Shown here piece by piece: positions 5,167 to 6,351 of a DNA stretch of 6,351 nucleotides. A program made the position numbers and the translations under genes. Below the pieces are notes generated by a model that saw only the letters and a list, made by a program, of their open reading frames with translations, was not told where the DNA came from and ran no database searches. The first letter of the stretch is position 1; each line of letters starts with the position of its first letter. This DNA is from AC-69 sp036519575 (GTDB taxonomy: Bacteria > Actinomycetota > UBA4738 > HRBIN12), in NCBI GenBank assembly GCA_036519575.1, contig DATDKZ010000046.1:1-6351 (forward strand), given 5' to 3'.

Positions 5167-6351
5167 GACACGCCCTCCTGCACTCGACCGAACGCCACGT
5201 CGAGGGTCTCGATGGCCCGGGCCGCGTCCTCCTCGGTGACGATGAGCGGGGGCGCCAGACGGAGCGTGTTGCCGTACAGGCCGCCCTTGCCGATCAGCAG
5301 GCCCTGCTCCTTGCACGCCTCCAGGACCTGAACCGCGCCATCGGGGTGCGGTTCCTTGGTTTCCCCGTCCTTCACCATCTCGACGCCGATCATCAGTCCC
5401 TTGCCCCTGACCTCTCCCACCACGTCGTACCGGTCCTCCAGCTCCTTCAGCCCGTCGAACAGGTACTTGCCCACTCGCTGGGCATTGTGCTGCAGCTCGT
5501 TCTCCTCGATGTAGTCCAGGTTCGCCAGCGCATAGGTGGAGGCCAGCGGATTGCCGCCAAAGGTGGAGATGGAGTTGGCTCGGAGCGAATCCATCATGTC
5601 GGCACGACTCACCACCGCCCCGATGGCCATCCCGTTCCCCAGCCCCTTGGCGCACACCATAGCGTCGGCCTGGACGCCGTAGCTCTCGATCCCCCAGTAG
5701 GCCTCGCCGGTCCGGCCGAAGCCGGTCTGCACCTCGTCGGCGATGAAGGGGATGCCGAATTCGTCGAGGATGCCCTTGGCGATCTGGAAGTACTCGGCCG
5801 GGGGCGTGACGAACCCTCCGACCCCTTGGATCGGCTCGGCGATCATGGCCGCCGGCTCCCCGGTCGTCGTGGTCTCGATCACGTTGCGCAGATCCTCGGC
5901 ACATGCAACGCCGCAGTCTGGATACGTCAGTCCCAACGGACAGCGGTAGCAGTACGGTGCCAACGCGTACGACACGTTGAGCGGTGAGAACGAGGTGGCC
6001 GACCACCCCTTGTTGCCAGTGATCCCGACGGCTCCGAAGGAACGGCCATGGTAAGAGTTGCGAAGCGCGATGATCTCGTTCGACCGGCGCCAGCTGGTGG
6101 CGAAGAGCAGCGCGGCCTCGACGGCCTCGGTCCCCGAGCCGACGAAGAACGCCTTGACCCCGGACGGGGAATCGATCGGCGCGAGCTTGGTGAGGCGCTC
6201 GGCCAGCTCAACCATGGGCCGGATCAGGTACAGGGTGGAGGTGTGGGCGATCTTCTCGGCCTGCTCGGTCAGCGCCTGGACGAGCTGTTCCACCACATGC
6301 CCGGAGATCGTGGTCACGATGCCGCCGAAGAAGTCAAGGTACTCGTTGCCG
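5163..6351 (-). CDS. Class III PLP-dependent aminotransferase, probably beta-alanine (AGXT2-like); N-terminus off the right edge
   Basis: The frame is open to the window edge (first full codon 6350-6348, reading GNEYLDFFGGIV), so the GTG at 6317 is internal and perhaps 30-50 N-terminal residues are missing; 395 are visible. Fold-type I motifs, counted from 6350: GSGTEA (71-76) and SYHGRS (99-104) around the cofactor, AEPIQGVGGF (171-180), IADEVQTGFGRTG with Asp204 (pyridine nitrogen), and CAKGLGNG with Lys235 as the Schiff-base lysine. STFGGNP (262-268) and the C-terminal LRLAPPL motif are also present. The class moves amino groups from omega-amino acids to pyruvate, glyoxylate or 2-oxoglutarate. 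Followed by dihydropyrimidinase and malonate-semialdehyde dehydrogenase, it most likely converts beta-alanine or beta-aminoisobutyrate to the semialdehyde. Alternatives are GABA, ornithine-type or alanine-glyoxylate aminotransferase. Unusual at first sight is a four-cysteine cluster (Cys134, 137, 146, 150). The stop overlaps the next start by 4 nt. Confidence 0.92.
   Translation of the reverse strand, partial: GNEYLDFFGGIVTTISGHVVEQLVQALTEQAEKIAHTSTLYLIRPMVELAERLTKLAPIDSPSGVKAFFVGSGTEAVEAALLFATSWRRSNEIIALRNSYHGRSFGAVGITGNKGWSATSFSPLNVSYALAPYCYRCPLGLTYPDCGVACAEDLRNVIETTTTGEPAAMIAEPIQGVGGFVTPPAEYFQIAKGILDEFGIPFIADEVQTGFGRTGEAYWGIESYGVQADAMVCAKGLGNGMAIGAVVSRADMMDSLRANSISTFGGNPLASTYALANLDYIEENELQHNAQRVGKYLFDGLKELEDRYDVVGEVRGKGLMIGVEMVKDGETKEPHPDGAVQVLEACKEQGLLIGKGGLYGNTLRLAPPLIVTEEDAARAIETLDVAFGRVQEGVS
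5174..5179 (-). promoter_or_regulatory. Ribosome binding site of the dihydropyrimidinase, inside the upstream gene
   Basis: AGGAGG on the minus strand lies within the last codons of the aminotransferase, 7 nt before the GTG start at 5166. It decides the non-ATG start and, with the 4-nt GTGA overlap, indicates translational coupling of the two enzymes. Confidence 0.85.

Noticed and set aside
3757..5331. 524-residue plus-strand open frame
   Set aside because: It is antisense to the dihydropyrimidinase, His/Arg/Val-rich with no domain pattern, and arises from GC-biased codon use of the real gene.
5167..6006. N-terminal extension of the dihydropyrimidinase frame (737 residues in total)
   Set aside because: The extra ~280 residues are Arg/Gly-rich, lie wholly over the well-supported aminotransferase in another frame and resemble no domain; the amidohydrolase fold begins at the GTG at 5166.
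1..6351. CRISPR array, tRNA or rRNA, insertion sequence or defence system
   Set aside because: No spaced direct repeats, cloverleaf-like segments, transposase frames or terminal inverted repeats were seen; nearly every base is in one of five metabolic or membrane genes.

Overview
The window is gene-dense, GC-rich DNA, roughly two-thirds G+C by eye. It holds five protein genes in two converging groups, with no gene-free stretch longer than a few dozen bases. Strong G/C preference at third codon positions, GTG starts, AGGAGG-type ribosome binding sites and the nearest family variants suggest a high-GC bacterium. An actinobacterium or a similar soil lineage is most likely, but this is inference: the window has no rRNA or other phylogenetic marker.

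Left, plus strand (2-1795): nearly all of a glycoside hydrolase family 15 enzyme (glucoamylase/trehalase type). Only a short N-terminal piece lies off the left edge. Its stop overlaps, tail to tail, the stop of the last gene of the opposing group. No spacer terminator separates the two, only an imperfect inverted repeat right at the junction.

Right, minus strand (read from 6351 down to 1785): a compact operon-like run of four genes. In transcription order these are a class III PLP aminotransferase (5' end off the right edge), a dihydropyrimidinase/hydantoinase (4-nt GTGA overlap with the previous gene), a CoA-acylating (methyl)malonate-semialdehyde dehydrogenase (34-nt gap), and a small uncharacterised membrane protein with about four helices (9-nt gap, same reading frame as the gene before it).

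The three enzymes fit the lower part of reductive pyrimidine catabolism. Dihydropyrimidinase opens dihydrouracil or dihydrothymine to an N-carbamoyl-beta-amino acid. An amidohydrolase not present here would release beta-alanine or beta-aminoisobutyrate. The aminotransferase would give (methyl)malonate semialdehyde, and the dehydrogenase would convert that to acetyl-CoA or propionyl-CoA. Dihydropyrimidine dehydrogenase and beta-ureidopropionase are not in the window; if the pathway is complete they probably lie beyond the right edge or elsewhere.

I found no CRISPR array, tRNA, rRNA, mobile element or clearly novel system. The least explained items are the small membrane protein closing the operon, the cysteine cluster in the aminotransferase and the structured convergent junction.
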